Below are positions 12,645 to 24,544 of a stretch of 64,000 nt of DNA, piece by piece. The stretch's first letter is position 1, and the number at the start of each line of letters is the position of its first letter. The DNA is from Dioscorea cayenensis subsp. rotundata (taxonomy: Eukaryota; Streptophyta; Magnoliopsida; Dioscoreales; Dioscoreaceae): contig NC_052482.1 of the NCBI RefSeq assembly GCF_009730915.1, forward strand, positions 19,870,345 through 19,934,344, given 5' to 3'. The notes beneath the pieces were generated by a model. The model had not been told where the DNA came from, made no database searches, and was given only the letters and a program-made list of their open reading frames with translations. The position numbers were made by a program, and so were the translations under genes.

Positions 12645-13961
12645 TCTTCTATTTATTTCATGTTATTTTAAATTTATAATTTTTATCATAAATTTAATAT
12701 TTTAATTATTTACTTAGTATTAATTTTTTTTAATAACTTCATATAATTTTACCAAACTAACATTGTTACTGGAAAAAAAATACTCAATTTAGTCTTATTT
12801 ATGTATCCATTTAAAGAACATCAATTAAAATTAGTTATTAGTCTTAAATTTATTAAAAATTACATCTAAAATTATTTTTTTATTTAAAATTTATTAAGAT
12901 CCCATTAATTTTTATCTCTATTTTGATTATATTTATTTTTTATTAGAGAAAGAAGGCGGATGGCCACTTACATTATTATATCCGTATTCCTTCTCTTAAA
13001 ATGGTGTTTTACGTTTTTAAAAAAATATTAAAATATATTTAAAATAAATGATAAAAATTTTTAAAAAACTATTTAATGGTTATATAAATTTTCTAAATGT
13101 ACATGTATTTCTCTCTTAAAAAGAGCAAATATCCTAGATTATAATTAAATTGATCTAGGAGATCACATGCTACCTTTTTTTTTTTAATTCTTTTCCCTCG
13201 AATAATAAAGTTTTTTTTTTAATATTAGATGGCAAATACCCTCATTTAAAATTAATAATCAAGACATACACAGTTATAGAGCGGATCTGTAAACTCAATA
13301 ATATCATGCCATCATCTTGTGCATGTTTCAGTTATGGGCTCTTCCCAAAACAAAAATTTTGCATAAAAGATTTAGTACTAATAAATCAAAAACGGCTTAT
13401 AAAAAAAGGGAGGGAGTAATAAAATAATAATAATTATAATAATAATAATAACTAGAACCACGGGTTAAGTTACCTTGGGTTATTGATGGGTTAACGGGCA
13501 AGTGAGGAGAGGAGGTAAGCTTACCGGAGAGGGGGTGGTATCCCGGCACGTGCAAAGAAGCAGATATTTTTCTAAGCTTATTTACCGGGATTCGATACCA
13601 CCACGTGTCCACCCAAACAGTGTGCCTTTAAAATAAACTACTAATACTAAAATGAAGCTCCCCAACTGCCACGTCACCAAAACTCTAGACGCGTTGCACG
13701 TGACCTCCTCCTCATCCATCTCGTCAACGCCGTCAAACCTTGCGCCACGTGTCCCCTACACTCAAATAGCTACTTCTTGGCTACCATATGCTATCCCATG
13801 ACGTGTTATTCTCCTATTCGTAACCTTTGTTGGGTCCCACACACTCCCAGGGTCTCTCACAACTAGTGGGGCCCAACTTATGAGCCGCTTATTAGAATGC
13901 CCCACGTCATCACATTACCGAAAGATTCTTTTTTTTTTTTTACTTTTTTGTTTACACTAAT
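12645..13961. promoter_or_regulatory. Intergenic stretch with a cluster of G-box/ACGT elements
   Basis: The first 750 bp are plain AT-rich sequence. From about 13490 to 13910 the sequence becomes GC-richer and holds four perfect CACGTG motifs (13547-13552, 13602-13607, 13697-13702, 13746-13751) plus further ACGT cores at about 13671, 13801 and 13904. In plants, CACGTG is bound by bZIP and bHLH factors and is often an abscisic-acid or light response element. The cluster is about 1.6-2 kb upstream of the CCCH gene, whose relatives are stress-regulated, but a link is inference. Confidence 0.4.
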
Positions 13962-13973
13962 AATCCTATGAAT

Positions 13974-14161
13974 ACCAACATGTGAGGAGCCTAGTGGTAC
14001 CCTGAGTCCCCTTGTGTTGGGAGAGGTGCGAGTTCGATTTCTATGAACCGCACTCCCCGTCATCCACAGGATGAGGACGTGATGGTAATACTTCTGCTTC
14101 ACGTACGTCAATGAGGGTTGGCACTTGTCACCCTATCTCAAAAAAAAATAATAATAATAAT
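13974..14161 (+). mobile_element. tRNA-derived SINE with 12-bp target-site duplication
   Basis: Flanked by AATCCTATGAAT (13962-13973) and AACCCTATGAAT (14162-14173), a 12-bp duplication with one mismatch. The head has an A-box-like GAGCCTAGTGGTACC and a B-box GAGTTCGATTTCT (about 14030-14042). The 3' end is an A run followed by ATA repeats, a typical SINE tail. It shares the B-box region with the SINE at 3890-4117, but the bodies differ, so it is a separate family or subfamily. Confidence 0.75.
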
Positions 14162-14173
14162 AACCCTATGAAT

Positions 14174-15530
14174 TTTTGTTTTTACAATTAAGTGATATCG
14201 CTTCTTAGCATTCGAGTAAAAAAGTAACAACTGTGACAGCATGAAAGTTAATGGGTTATATATATATATATATATATATCATTGTAAAATCAATATATAT
14301 CAAACATTGGACTTTCTCATCTTTTTCCATATTTATGTCCTTTAAAATTGGAGGACTCCAGCAAAAACAGGCACACCCTGCTATGATTGATGTTTTATTA
14401 TTAGGTAATACAATTAGTCAATCAACTTGAGAGAAAAAAAGGATCCTTTTAGGTCTCATAATAATATACTAAATTTTCAATCTTTAATAAATTTCAATTA
14501 TCTTAAACAGTTAAATTCGGCCGAAAAGACATCAATAATTTGAATATTTAAATATGTCTGTCCTTCAAAAAATAAATTTCTGATTTTTATTAAATATGTA
14601 CAAAATTTTTGTTTTTTATAAAGAATATACAGTAAACAAATCATATTTTTTTAATATATACAGACTAAAAACTAATAATTAATCGAGTTTATTTTAAAAT
14701 ATAAATTTATTTTATAAACACAAATCATGGTCTACTTACAAAACAAAATATGCAACATACATAAACTTTAAAAATTTAGAAATATATATATATAAAGCCA
14801 CATCATCTACGAAACGTCCATAAATACAATATCTATAGATCTTCGTGCTGAATAGTTAAGTACTAAATCATTAAATTGTTAATAATAATACGTACAATTA
14901 AACATAGGTCTCAATCAGATATAATGTGTTCATAAATAATATTACTATGATTATAAATAATTTTCAAATGATACCTACAAAATTTATGTATATAGTACAG
15001 TAATTAAGTATCTCTCCTTCCATTTTTCCGTCTCTCATATTATTATTCTCTCTTCTTTATTTCAATCTATGAATGTTTTATAATCGTCGGCATATTATAT
15101 TTATAATTTATGTATATGTGTGTGACAAGACTATATTAAATTTCAGAGTATTATAGGGGCATAAATAAAAAAAGAAGGGATCCCTTTCAATCACAGAAAT
15201 AATTATTTTATGTTTGAAGGGGTTAAATGCAAGAGGAAAGTAATTATTTTATATTCAAAGGGGTCAAATACAAGAGAGTAAGAATACTAACAACAACAGT
15301 TCACGGACTTGAAATCAGGTTTCATTTGATTTGAAAAAGGAGGAGCGAGTGGCAACTTCGGGGGAGCGTTGGCTTTTTGACCAGCAGGAAACGAGACCAA
15401 GATACAGAAAGAAAGAACTAGTAGTGCACCTTCTTCCCCATTTCCCCCTTTCTATTTCCTTTCCTACTTAAACCCCCTCCTCCTTCCTCCTCTCCCTTCA
15501 TCTAAATCCTTCCATCCCCACTCTTCCACC
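14174..15530. other. 5' flank of the CCCH zinc-finger gene
   Basis: AT-rich upstream sequence with an (AT)n tract near 14260-14279. The last 130 bp (about 15400-15530) become C/T-rich (CTTCCTCC-type runs), typical of a plant 5' leader, and lead to the ATG in the context CCACCATGTG. Confidence 0.45.
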
Positions 15531-17490
15531 ATGTGCACCGGCCCTACTAAGCCGTCTCCTCCTCCTTCCCCTCCTTCCGGGCCTCTATCCATGGCTGTTG
15601 ATGTCGTCAAGGATCGTTTTGCTCCGTTGCTTCTCGAACTCGCTGCTTTTGATGACCTTCTTGGTTTCAGGAAGCTTGTTGAAGATGAAGGTGCGGCCAT
15701 CGATGTTGCTGCTCCTTGGTATGGTCGATCTTTTGGTTGTTCTCGCCGGATGAGACTAGATCTCCGTTCGCCTCTACAAATCGCCGCGCTTTATGGTAGC
15801 ACCTCTGTTCTTGAATATATCCTTACGTTTTTTCCGGCGGCGATCGATGTGAATCGACCTTTTGGGTCTGATTCTGCGACTGCGCTCCATCTTGCTGCTG
15901 GTGGTGGTTCGGCTTCTTCTGTTGATGCTGTTAGGTTGCTTCTCGCTGCGGCTGCTGATGTTGAGGTTGTTGATGGTGGGGGTAACCGTGCGGCGGAGCT
16001 TATACCTAGACACTTGCATGCCTCTGTTTCTATGGTTAAGAGTCTGGAGACTCTCTTGAAGGCTTCGTGCCCGTGCCCTAGGGTTTCGTCGCCGTCAAAG
16101 GAGGTGGAGGCGAAGATGGGTGGGGAGAAGAAGGAATACCCGCTGGATCTCACGTTGCCGGACATCAAGAATGGGATCTATGGAACGGATGAGTTCCGGA
16201 TGTATAGCTTCAAGATCAAACCTTGCTCGCGCGCTTACTCGCATGATTGGACGGAGTGCCCCTTTGTTCACCCCGGTGAGAACGCGCGCCGTCGTGACCC
16301 AAGAAAGTACCTTTATAGCTGTGTTCCTTGCCCCGAGTTCCGTAAGGGATCGTGCCGCAACGGAGATGCTTGCGAGTATGCTCATGGGGTGTTTGAGTGC
16401 TGGCTTCACCCGGCGCAGTATCGCACTCGGTTATGCAAGGATGAGACCGGCTGTAATCGGCGTGTCTGCTTCTTTGCTCATAAGACGGAGGAGCTCCGGT
16501 CGGTGAACCCGTCAACGGTGTCCGCTTCTGGGTTGGTGGTATCCTCTCCTAGATCAGCAACTTCATCTCTCGGTGTCTCCTCTCTGGACATGGCGACCGC
16601 GATGATGCTGATGCAACCAAGCTCGCCCTCTACATCATCGGCGCTTGCTGCGTCGGCTTGGCTGAACCAGTCCGGTGGCGGTGCTGTTACTCCGTACGTT
16701 GCAGCTCCCGAGCAGTCGGCTGAAGTCTACGCTGAGCGCCAGAGACATCCAACTGGACCTTGATTTGCTGGCTCTTGATGGGTACCAGCACAAGGTCATG
16801 GATGAACTTTCAGTGGCTTCTCCGAGGACCAGTTGGAGCACAAACACTTTGGCTGCAAGCCGGCCATCAGACTACAGCGACCTCTACGGGTCTCTCGATC
16901 CATCTCTGCTAACTCAATTGCAAGGCCTTTCTATGAAACAGGCTTCAGGAACTCAATTCCAATCACCATACTCTGGAAAGCTGCCATCTTCCCCATCAGT
17001 CCGTGGTTCTCCCTCTATTTCTGGGCTCGATCACTCACTGGCAACTGCTATCATGAATTCAAGAGCTTCTGCGTTTGCAAAGCGGAGCCAGAGCTTTATT
17101 GACCGTGGTGCGGTGGCTCGCCAGTCCACCCTTGCTCCGACATCAACTGCAGTTGCTCCGGCAATGGGCTTCTCTGATTGGGGCTCACCTAGTGGTAAAT
17201 TAGATTGGGGTGTTCACGGAGAGGAGCTTAACAAGCTGAGGAAGTCTGCATCTTTTGGTATCCGGAGCAATGGAAGCAGTTTTGCTGGCTTGGCCTCTGG
17301 TGCCCCTGCAGCACAAGGCTTTGATGAGCCAGACTTGTCTTGGGTTCAGTCCTTGGTTAAGGATGGACCATCTGCCCCAGGTTCTCTTAGTTTGGAGCAG
17401 CAGCAGAAGCTCTATGGGCTTAATGGAGGAGGTGAATTCCATGCCTCAGAGATGCTCCCTGCTTGGGCAGAGGAGCCAATGGTTGCCTGA
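15531..17490 (+). CDS. Ankyrin-repeat, arginine-rich tandem CCCH zinc-finger protein (one frameshift)
   Basis: Plant-specific RR-TZF protein; relatives bind RNA, move between nucleus and cytoplasmic granules, and act in stress and hormone responses. Single exon. Ankyrin repeats span residues about 80-160. The plant TZF pattern is exact: Cys267-x7-Cys275-x5-Cys281-x3-His285, 16 residues, then Cys302-x5-Cys308-x4-Cys313-x3-His317. It is preceded by the conserved [19 protein letters not shown] block. The C-terminal part has [12 protein letters not shown] and [12 protein letters not shown], conserved in this family, but in the next reading frame. Frame 0 stops at 16763 (410 aa), while the conserved frame runs from about 16696 to 17490. 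Skipping one base near 16695 (CCG-T-ACG) joins them to about 652 aa, the family's usual range. No splice sites fit. Either an extra base in the assembly or a real truncating mutation. Confidence 0.9.
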
Positions 17491-19779
17491 TCAAACTACC
17501 TACAGTCCTAACAAGTTCTTTAGTTTGTTCTCATATTATTTTATTCAAGCAAATTTAATCTTAGCAGAGACTGTCCACGCATGCCTGAAGGAGGTCTGAA
17601 CTGATGGCAAAGGGACAGTCTTTTTATGTTCTTTCATTCATATATAGTTTTAGTTATATTATCAAAAGAGAAGAAGAAGAAGAAGAAGAAGAAGAAGCAA
17701 CAAGAGAGAGAGAAGGAAAAGGCTTGTGAAAGCTGATAATTTTATTTTATTTTTTCTGAGGTCTTTCACTGATAGACCAAAAAGCACATCACTTTGCTCG
17801 TTGTTGTTGTAAGGCAGAGTGAGTGGCTTCTTTATCAAAAGGCCAAGTGTGTGTTTGTATAAATGTATAATTTGATACTCTATCTAATGTCCATATTTCT
17901 TTCCATTTGTCTTCCCGTTTTCTGATTGAACCTTTTGTTGGATTTGATGGAAACTGGCATCAAGTGGTTTATTTTGGTGTTTCCACAATCCCAGTATATT
18001 ATTGGGAGATGAAAGTTCCCACTATCTCAACTTTATTTGAAAGGTGGATGGGGATGCTTTAGCTTCCCCCACTTTGTGGGTCCTTAAGCTCCCACCTCTC
18101 AGAATTTTATATGCCCACCTTTCACCATTTTCCATCTCTCTTAGGTGGGAATCATCTTTTCATTGAGAATAAAGTGTTGCTTGCTTATTTTTTTTTTTTA
18201 TATAGATAGATAGTCTATTGGCCTTGTTATGCACCTAATATCAGCCTTGTAGACTTTTTTGATATATATGAAGACATCCCCTGTTATTTTTAATGTTCAT
18301 TGGTATTTTAAGTCCTAAGATCAAGCTTGATTGTACAATAAGCATGCAAATTCTATGTTTCTATGTTTCAAGGAATTTGTGGTTTCTTGGTCTAGTGGTA
18401 ATTAGTGTGTGGTGCTGTACAACATGCATGAACTAATAAAATATCAAGGTGTGATGCCTCCAAATGACCTCTTAATTGTTTTTTGTCTGACAATTTGGTC
18501 CAAGCTGAATATAAATATAATTGGCAGGTTTTGTGCCCTTAGACCACAAAGCTTGTTTCTTTCTCATACTTTGGCACCAAGTCATGTCATTAAGGTATGA
18601 ATTGATATATTAGCTCTGCAATTATCCATGATTAAGGTATATAGTTCTTGTCATTGATTTCAATCTGATGAATGCTGACTTTTCTTTCTGGAAATATTGA
18701 ACACTTCTCCTTCATGAACTTTCTTTTCTTCTTAGATTTTGAAGGTGACTTAACATTTATGAGTTGCCTAAGGTAGTGAATTATGTAAATACTCTGTTTG
18801 TCATGACAGTGAAATTTAATGTTATTTTTCTTTCATGTCTTTTTCAGTTCTCTGAATACTATTGAATAGTAAGTGTGTAAAGGGATGTGACAATACAAGA
18901 ATTTTTTTTTTCCAATCCAAGGAGTCGTCTGTCTGCTGATAATGTTGAATGTTTCAACCACTATAGCTCTTAAATAACTTCATACATTTATTACATACTT
19001 AATGAGCCTCTGTCAACTGCTTCTGGTGTGGTTTTTGTCATTTGGAATGCATGAGATGTTGGTACTTATATTTTTTTATAGGATATGTTGAATCAACAAA
19101 GGATGTTGGGTTGTGTGATAAAATTGATTCACTTGAATTAGTTTCACTGTCCATGAAAGGCTTATATATCTATTTACATGCTTGCTTGCTAGTTGCTGCT
19201 CTCATGTGTGTCTCCATACATGTCCTGTTATTTATCTTCCACTCTGTTTTACAGAGTAAATCATATGAATAATGTAATGAACTCTATTTAGGTTTATTTT
19301 CTTATGCACCTTAAGTTGGATGGGCAAGAGAATCAGATGTTGATTGATTTGTTTTGATGAAAAGATCATGTGGGGATGACATTGTTTATACCAATAAATT
19401 TGTTTGGCCGAGTCACTGAAAGCTCATGCTAGATGTGGACTTTAATAGTTTATTTTTTATGGTATATTATTATAAAGCAAGAACCAACTTATATTCTTAT
19501 TATTATACATCATCAGTTATCCTTTACAGGACCAACTTGCTTCCTAATAATTTTCTTAATTATTTAGGATGATCAGTTGATATTATAATAGATAAGGCAG
19601 GTCGGCTGGCCTTGATTGATCCTTTTAATGCATTTGATTATTGGTCATCCCTTTGAACTTTCAATTCTTTATACTTTCTCTGACTTTTACTTTGATTTCT
19701 AAGTATTTGTGTAGACTCTTTGAAATGAAATACATGTTTTTTTCTGGCTTGCTCTAAATGACAAAATTCACTCTGGAAA
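17491..19779. other. 3' region of the CCCH gene and intergenic sequence
   Basis: The first several hundred bases are probably the 3' untranslated region of the CCCH gene; a GAA microsatellite lies at about 17671-17697. The rest is AT-rich with no recognised gene. Short open frames (for example 18409-18600 and 19042-19272) have no domain. Confidence 0.45.
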
Positions 19780-20525
19780 AACCTTTGCTCATAGAAGGTG
19801 TAATAAGACCGCTACTACAACTCGTGTTCTTTACTACTTAGCTTGTGAAATTGTAGGGCGCATTTCTGTTGTGTCTTTCGAATTTCTTCTTTTCCCAATT
19901 CACTGAAGGAGTTGTGAAGTTTTTGGGTGTTGGATAAGACGTTTAGTCATGAGCCTCTGGGAAATCTTCTTATCCATGCTACTTGCTAGGCTATTTGGGC
20001 TGAAAGGAATAGTCGTATTTTTTCTTATTTGGTCTCTGATTTCTCTGCTATCATCTGTTAAATTGACTGTATGTTTCTTGTGTGGTTTTTTACAGCCTTG
20101 GCCCAATCAAGACTCAATTGGAGCAGTCCATTTCCAGTATTAAATGCAGCCTTTTTTTTCGGGATCCCAACTTGCCAACCCAATTGCCCCTGGAGCCTCC
20201 ATCAACGGCATAGATGATTCTCATCTATAGTGGCACGAGTCTTTGGGCATAGATGATTCTCATCTATAGTGGCACGAGTCTTTGTCTGGCAGTTCGTGGC
20301 GCCCCTTTTGGGGTGCCTCCGTTTGTTTTTTTGGTTTTGTTGTGTTTTCTTGTTTTTTTTTTTATTTTTATGTAAGGGTTTTTTCCCTTGTGTTATTGTT
20401 TTTGTTTTTCGGTTATTCTTATGTTTTTTTGCTTATGTCACTCCTGGTAATTAGGTTGTGGTGCTTTTGAGGTTTGTTCCCCTTCTTTTTTAATGCTATC
20501 ATTGGTGGTTTATCTGCTTTTTCAA
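19780..20525 (+). mobile_element. 3' remnant of a LINE (non-LTR retrotransposon)
   Basis: A decayed frame at about 19989-20055 reads AIWAERNSRIFSYLVSDF, matching the Trp-Ala-Ile-Trp-x-Glu-Arg-Asn-x-Arg-Ile-Phe motif near the end of plant LINE reverse transcriptase proteins (zf-RVT region). Upstream in-frame stops show it is dead. A T- and G-rich 3' untranslated-like part follows (GCGCCCCTTTTGGGGTGCC and T-rich runs), ending near an (AT)n tract at about 20527-20551. A 39-bp perfect tandem duplication lies inside. Confidence 0.6.
20207..20284. repeat. Perfect 39-bp tandem duplication
   Basis: Two identical adjacent copies (20207-20245 and 20246-20284), each starting GGCATAGATGATTC and ending GCACGAGTCTTTG. 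Perfect identity inside an old LINE remnant indicates a recent event or an assembly artefact. Confidence 0.9.
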
Positions 20526-20643
20526 AATATATATATATATATATATATATACATGACATGTTTAGTAATGCTTTTTTTTTTTTTACTAATTTGCAAATTT
20601 TCACAGAGAAAGTAAGAAACACTTGGATATCTATATACAATTT

Positions 20644-21812
20644 CTAGTTGAGATACAACTCATTGACAACCTCATGAAGTAGACAATCAAGTATATGAAG
20701 GGCAGTAATAAATACAATTTCTTCAGCATCTTCAGACTTGCATTTTTCTGTGGAAAACCAATTGGATCTCTTCACATCCTCATCTGCAAACCTGCAAACG
20801 AGTTCCCATAATTCAGGGGAACCATTTCTTGGCTTTTCATGCTTCTTCATTCTATAATTTCTATCCCTGTCTTCACTCTGTGATATCAATCCTCCATCAT
20901 CCACAACTACATTGAATTTAATCTTTGGAGTAGAAAGCTGAAGACAGTCCAACTCTGATGATAACTTTTTCCTTGATCTCCTTTTCACCAGTTTCTTATC
21001 TTCTGCATAAAGGAATTGATCATCTAAGAAATTGAACCAAAAGAATGACAACTAACAAAACTCATCAGTGACAGTAAAATGTTACCATAGCACTGGTTAT
21101 CAATTCCAAATGCATTATCAAGAACTGAATCTGGGCTTGAATTCTGGGAATTGAAATCCACTTCCACCTCCATCTTCTTCACTGTTCTCACAGACTCCAC
21201 AGCCTTCCTTCTCACTCTCTGTTTGTGTTTTGATGACAACAACTCTTCATTAATTTGTCTTCCTTTGTGTTTGTTCTTCTTCTCTTCTCTTCTGTTTACT
21301 TTCTCCCTTCTCATCTCCTTAACTTGTTTGAGCTCCTTCATGTCTTTCTCTTCACTTGGTTCAGAAGTGAAAGTGAGCAACAAGAAGTCCTCATTCTCCT
21401 GCCTCAAGAAAGTGGGTGCTTCACGGAAGGACACTGAAGTCCTCATCTTCACTTTTTCATTACATCTCTCACCAGAAAGGAACAAAGGCCAGCTCTCAAG
21501 AGAACTAGTAGACCTACTTCTTCCCATTGAACTGGGAGGAGTGTAAGGAAACACAGGCATTGAATCCAATCCCATGAGTCTTGCCACTAGACCGGGGCTC
21601 GGTGCCGGCTTTTTCTCGGCCTCATTGCATAATTCTCTACTTACTTGTTTAGCTTCTCTTATTGCTTCCCTTGCAGCATTATGGCAAAGAAGGCGACTCA
21701 TGATACCAGTGAGACAACCCATTCCAGTGTCACTCACATTCACTTCCAAAGCATCAGTAGTAGAAGAAGATGACAATGAAGGTGAAGAAGTAAAAGAAGT
21801 GAAGAAATTCAT
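20644..21812 (-). CDS. Small TRM/LONGIFOLIA-type protein (DUF3741/DUF4378-like)
   Basis: Two exons on the minus strand: 21812-21086 and 21002-20644, with an 83-bp GT/AG intron in phase 1; 361 aa. The shared codon is Glu, giving a seamless YEDKKL across the joint. Residues about 31-43 (MGCLTGIMSRLLC) resemble the N-terminal motif of this family. Residues 74-86, GLVARLMGLDSMP, are the DUF3741 'VARLMGLD' signature found in TRM and LONGIFOLIA proteins. The C-terminus has LVCRFADEDVKRS and ALHILDCLLHEVVNEL, resembling the DUF4378 end. In Arabidopsis, members of this family recruit TON1 and protein phosphatase 2A to cortical microtubules and control cell and organ shape. A lysine/arginine-rich stretch occupies the centre. 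The protein is short for the family, so the exact orthologue is not assigned. Confidence 0.8.
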
Positions 21813-23983
21813 GACGAGGATTAGAATGAGAAATGCAATGCTAGTTTCAGTTTCATCATTAAAGAGAAAGACAAATAGTAGAAAGTCTAATAAGAGATGA
21901 TGATGAAAAAGAAGATTTGTTTATAGAAGAAGAAGAAGAAAGAAAGGTAGGTGAAATAGAAGGGGCGGGCTTTGTATTTGAACATAAAAGATGAAGAGAA
22001 CATTGATGAGTGATAGGATGGAACTGTGTTTGTTTTCAAAGAGGCCAAATGGTTGTGGGCTCTCTCTTCTTCTCTTTTTTCAACTGTTTGCTCTTCCGTT
22101 CACATTCTCACCAAGAGACAAATGAGAGCTCTAGAAACATCAACCATGACTCCCTCCCTTATCAAGTTGTGAAAGATATTTATAAAATGATTATCAATTT
22201 ATCAATGATGTTGGATTCATGTTACTTGTGATTGCTTAACATGATTGATGAGTTAATTATTTCTTTTTTCCTGTCTTATTATAAATACTCATCTTTAACT
22301 GTTTCACAAAAATTTAGAAAATTGAGTATAACTAAATTTTTATGTATATTTAACTTTTTTTTTTCATTTTATTTGTTCATCTTTTTATCTATTAAAATTG
22401 TGCACTAAAAAATTGATAAAATTAATTTTTAAAAATTAACTTTTAAAGAAGTGTGAATTTAGATAATTTATGGTCAGTTTGGTGATGATTGAATACAATG
22501 GACTACCATATCTTGCTATTATCATTTGTTTTGTGTGCTGATAATCTTATTCTATTGGGTCATTATATGATATTGATCACGTGATAATTAATCACACAAT
22601 AGAAACAATAATGATATGATAAAAAATTAAAATTACTTTTTTGCATTATTATTTGTTTTCTCTTCTTTATTATCCCTTCTTTTGATCTTTTAGACCCTAT
22701 ACTTGAGACAAAAAGCTTGTCAACAACTATATATGACACTAATTTCACTTTATTTTAAGTAGAGTTTTTCACATCCGGAGCTGTTGAAAAGTTTCTCTGT
22801 TGATCCCGTGCTCGAATAGTTTATTTTTATTTTAATCTCTTTTTTTATCAAGGTCTTACTTTTAGTTTATCCAGTCAAATGATTTTTTTTTTCAAATTGA
22901 TTTTGGATATATATTTTGCTATATTGTTAAGTTTGTGTATGATTTTCTCCAATAAAATAGGTATGAACTATAATTTTTGCATCTAGTGATATTACAATCA
23001 ATATATTTTTGGACATTATTCACATCATGTTATTTATTTTAAAAATATATATATATATAATTATATGTAATTTTGTTTATTTACATACTATTAATATCAT
23101 ATCCAGTTATTACCTAGTCCATTTCAAACATAAACTAGGATAATAAAATGCTATCTACTTATTCAGGTGTGCATCAAATATACGATATGATCTGTGTGCA
23201 TATCTTTTTTTTATTTTTATTCAGTTATTATATTATATCTGACAATATCCTATCATGTTCACCAAATGATTAAAATATGAATAATTTTAAAAAGAGACGA
23301 ATAAAACACACAAGTTCTCACATGCATGTTATGCTGAACACTCTCTCAGTGAAGGAGGGTAATTAATTTAAGTAGTTTTTACATCAAATAAAAGTTACAG
23401 CAATGGCCGACACAAGCTGAATAAAAGTCAGGTAAAGGTGCAGTTTTTGCTGACTTTTTAGACTTGGGGGGACCTGACCAACATAAAGTAAGGGTCCAGA
23501 GTCTCCTAAATGTGTTTGTACGGTTTAGAATTCTGTACCTCTGACCCAATTCCAGCCTTTGAATAACTGGACCCATAATTCCCTTTCCATCCAGCTTTCC
23601 TCTTTGGCATGCACATTATTTATAACAAGTTATTGCTAATAAAGAAAAAAGAGAGAAGAAATTTATGTTAAAGGGACCAGAGCCAGGCATTCAAAAGCTG
23701 GTAAGTTTGCAGTGAAGATGACAAGAGATTTCCCAAATTCGAGTTGCTTGAATTGATATATCAGTGAGTACTCACACTCTTTTATTATTTATAAGAGTCA
23801 TCATGATGCACATTGTTGGTCTGAAGTACTACTTGTGTTTTGTGTCTTTTTTTGTGTCTCAAATGTTGTGACATGTGGCCTTGTTGAGATATATACTTGT
23901 TTTCATCCGCAGGATTGCTTGCACTTTTGATCTTATACGTTGATTTTTCGTTTATTTTTTACTAATAGTGGGTTATCTGATCA
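21813..23983. other. 5' flank of the TRM-like gene and AT-rich intergenic sequence
   Basis: The first 200 bp are purine-rich (GAAGAAGAA near 21928-21942) and probably include the TRM-like gene's 5' leader and promoter on the minus strand. The rest is AT-rich with (AT)n near 23048-23058. No gene was recognised. Confidence 0.45.
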
Positions 23984-23991
23984 ATAAATTC

Positions 23992-24544
23992 TAGGGGTGG
24001 ACATGGGCCGGGCGACCCATGGGGCTGAACCCAGCCCTAAAAATACTGAGGCTAGGGTTTAAAAAGTTGGCTAGGGTTGAGTTTACCAGAATGTTTTAGT
24101 CGATTGAATTTTGAAATTTGGGTTTGGGTCGGATGAATTTTGACCCGACCCGTCCCGACCCTGAATAAATAAATAATATATATATATATCATATATTATT
24201 TATAATATATATAATTATATATATAATATTTGTTGATAATATTACTACTTATTTATATAAATTTATTTGAGCCATTTATAATCACTTTGTATTGTATTTT
24301 TAAATGTTTGAAAAAAATTTTAGGGGTTGTAGTAGTAGTTTTATTTAGTTATTTCAATTATTTCGCTAAAAAATTATTTATTTTTGGGTCGGGGTCGGGA
24401 TCGGGCGCATGCCTATGACAATCAAATGGGTCGGGGTTTGGATCAAAAGCACTGGCCCGACATAGCTCCTACCAGATCGAATATATGGGTTATATTTTTT
24501 TGAGTCTAGTGGGCTCAGGACAGCCCATGTCACATGTCCACCTA
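23992..24544. mobile_element. hAT-type MITE with perfect 8-bp target-site duplication
   Basis: A 553-bp non-autonomous element. The left end is TAGGGGTGGACATGGGCC and the right end, reversed, is TAGGTGGACATGTGACATGG, giving imperfect terminal inverted repeats. The 8-bp sequence ATAAATTC flanks both sides exactly (23984-23991 and 24545-24552), as expected for the hAT superfamily. The interior has GGGTCGG/CCCGACCC-type blocks and an (AT)n stretch. No transposase is encoded. Confidence 0.85.

Noticed and set aside
13397..13612. 71-aa minus-strand open frame
   Set aside because: Overlaps the G-box island and AT repeats; no domain and no codon signal convincing enough.
3890..14161. Real tRNA genes at the A/B-box motifs
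   Set aside because: The flanking sequence does not fold into a cloverleaf by eye, and target-site duplications show that they are SINEs.
15774..16515. Open frames in other frames over the CCCH gene
   Set aside because: Shadows of a GC-rich coding region; only the ankyrin/zinc-finger frame and its shifted continuation show conserved motifs.
18365..18410. A-box-like GGTCTAGTGGTAATTA
   Set aside because: No B-box at a suitable distance.
21151..21900. Plus-strand open frames opposite the TRM-like gene
   Set aside because: The minus-strand frame carries the VARLMGLD signature and valid splice sites; the plus frames have no domain.
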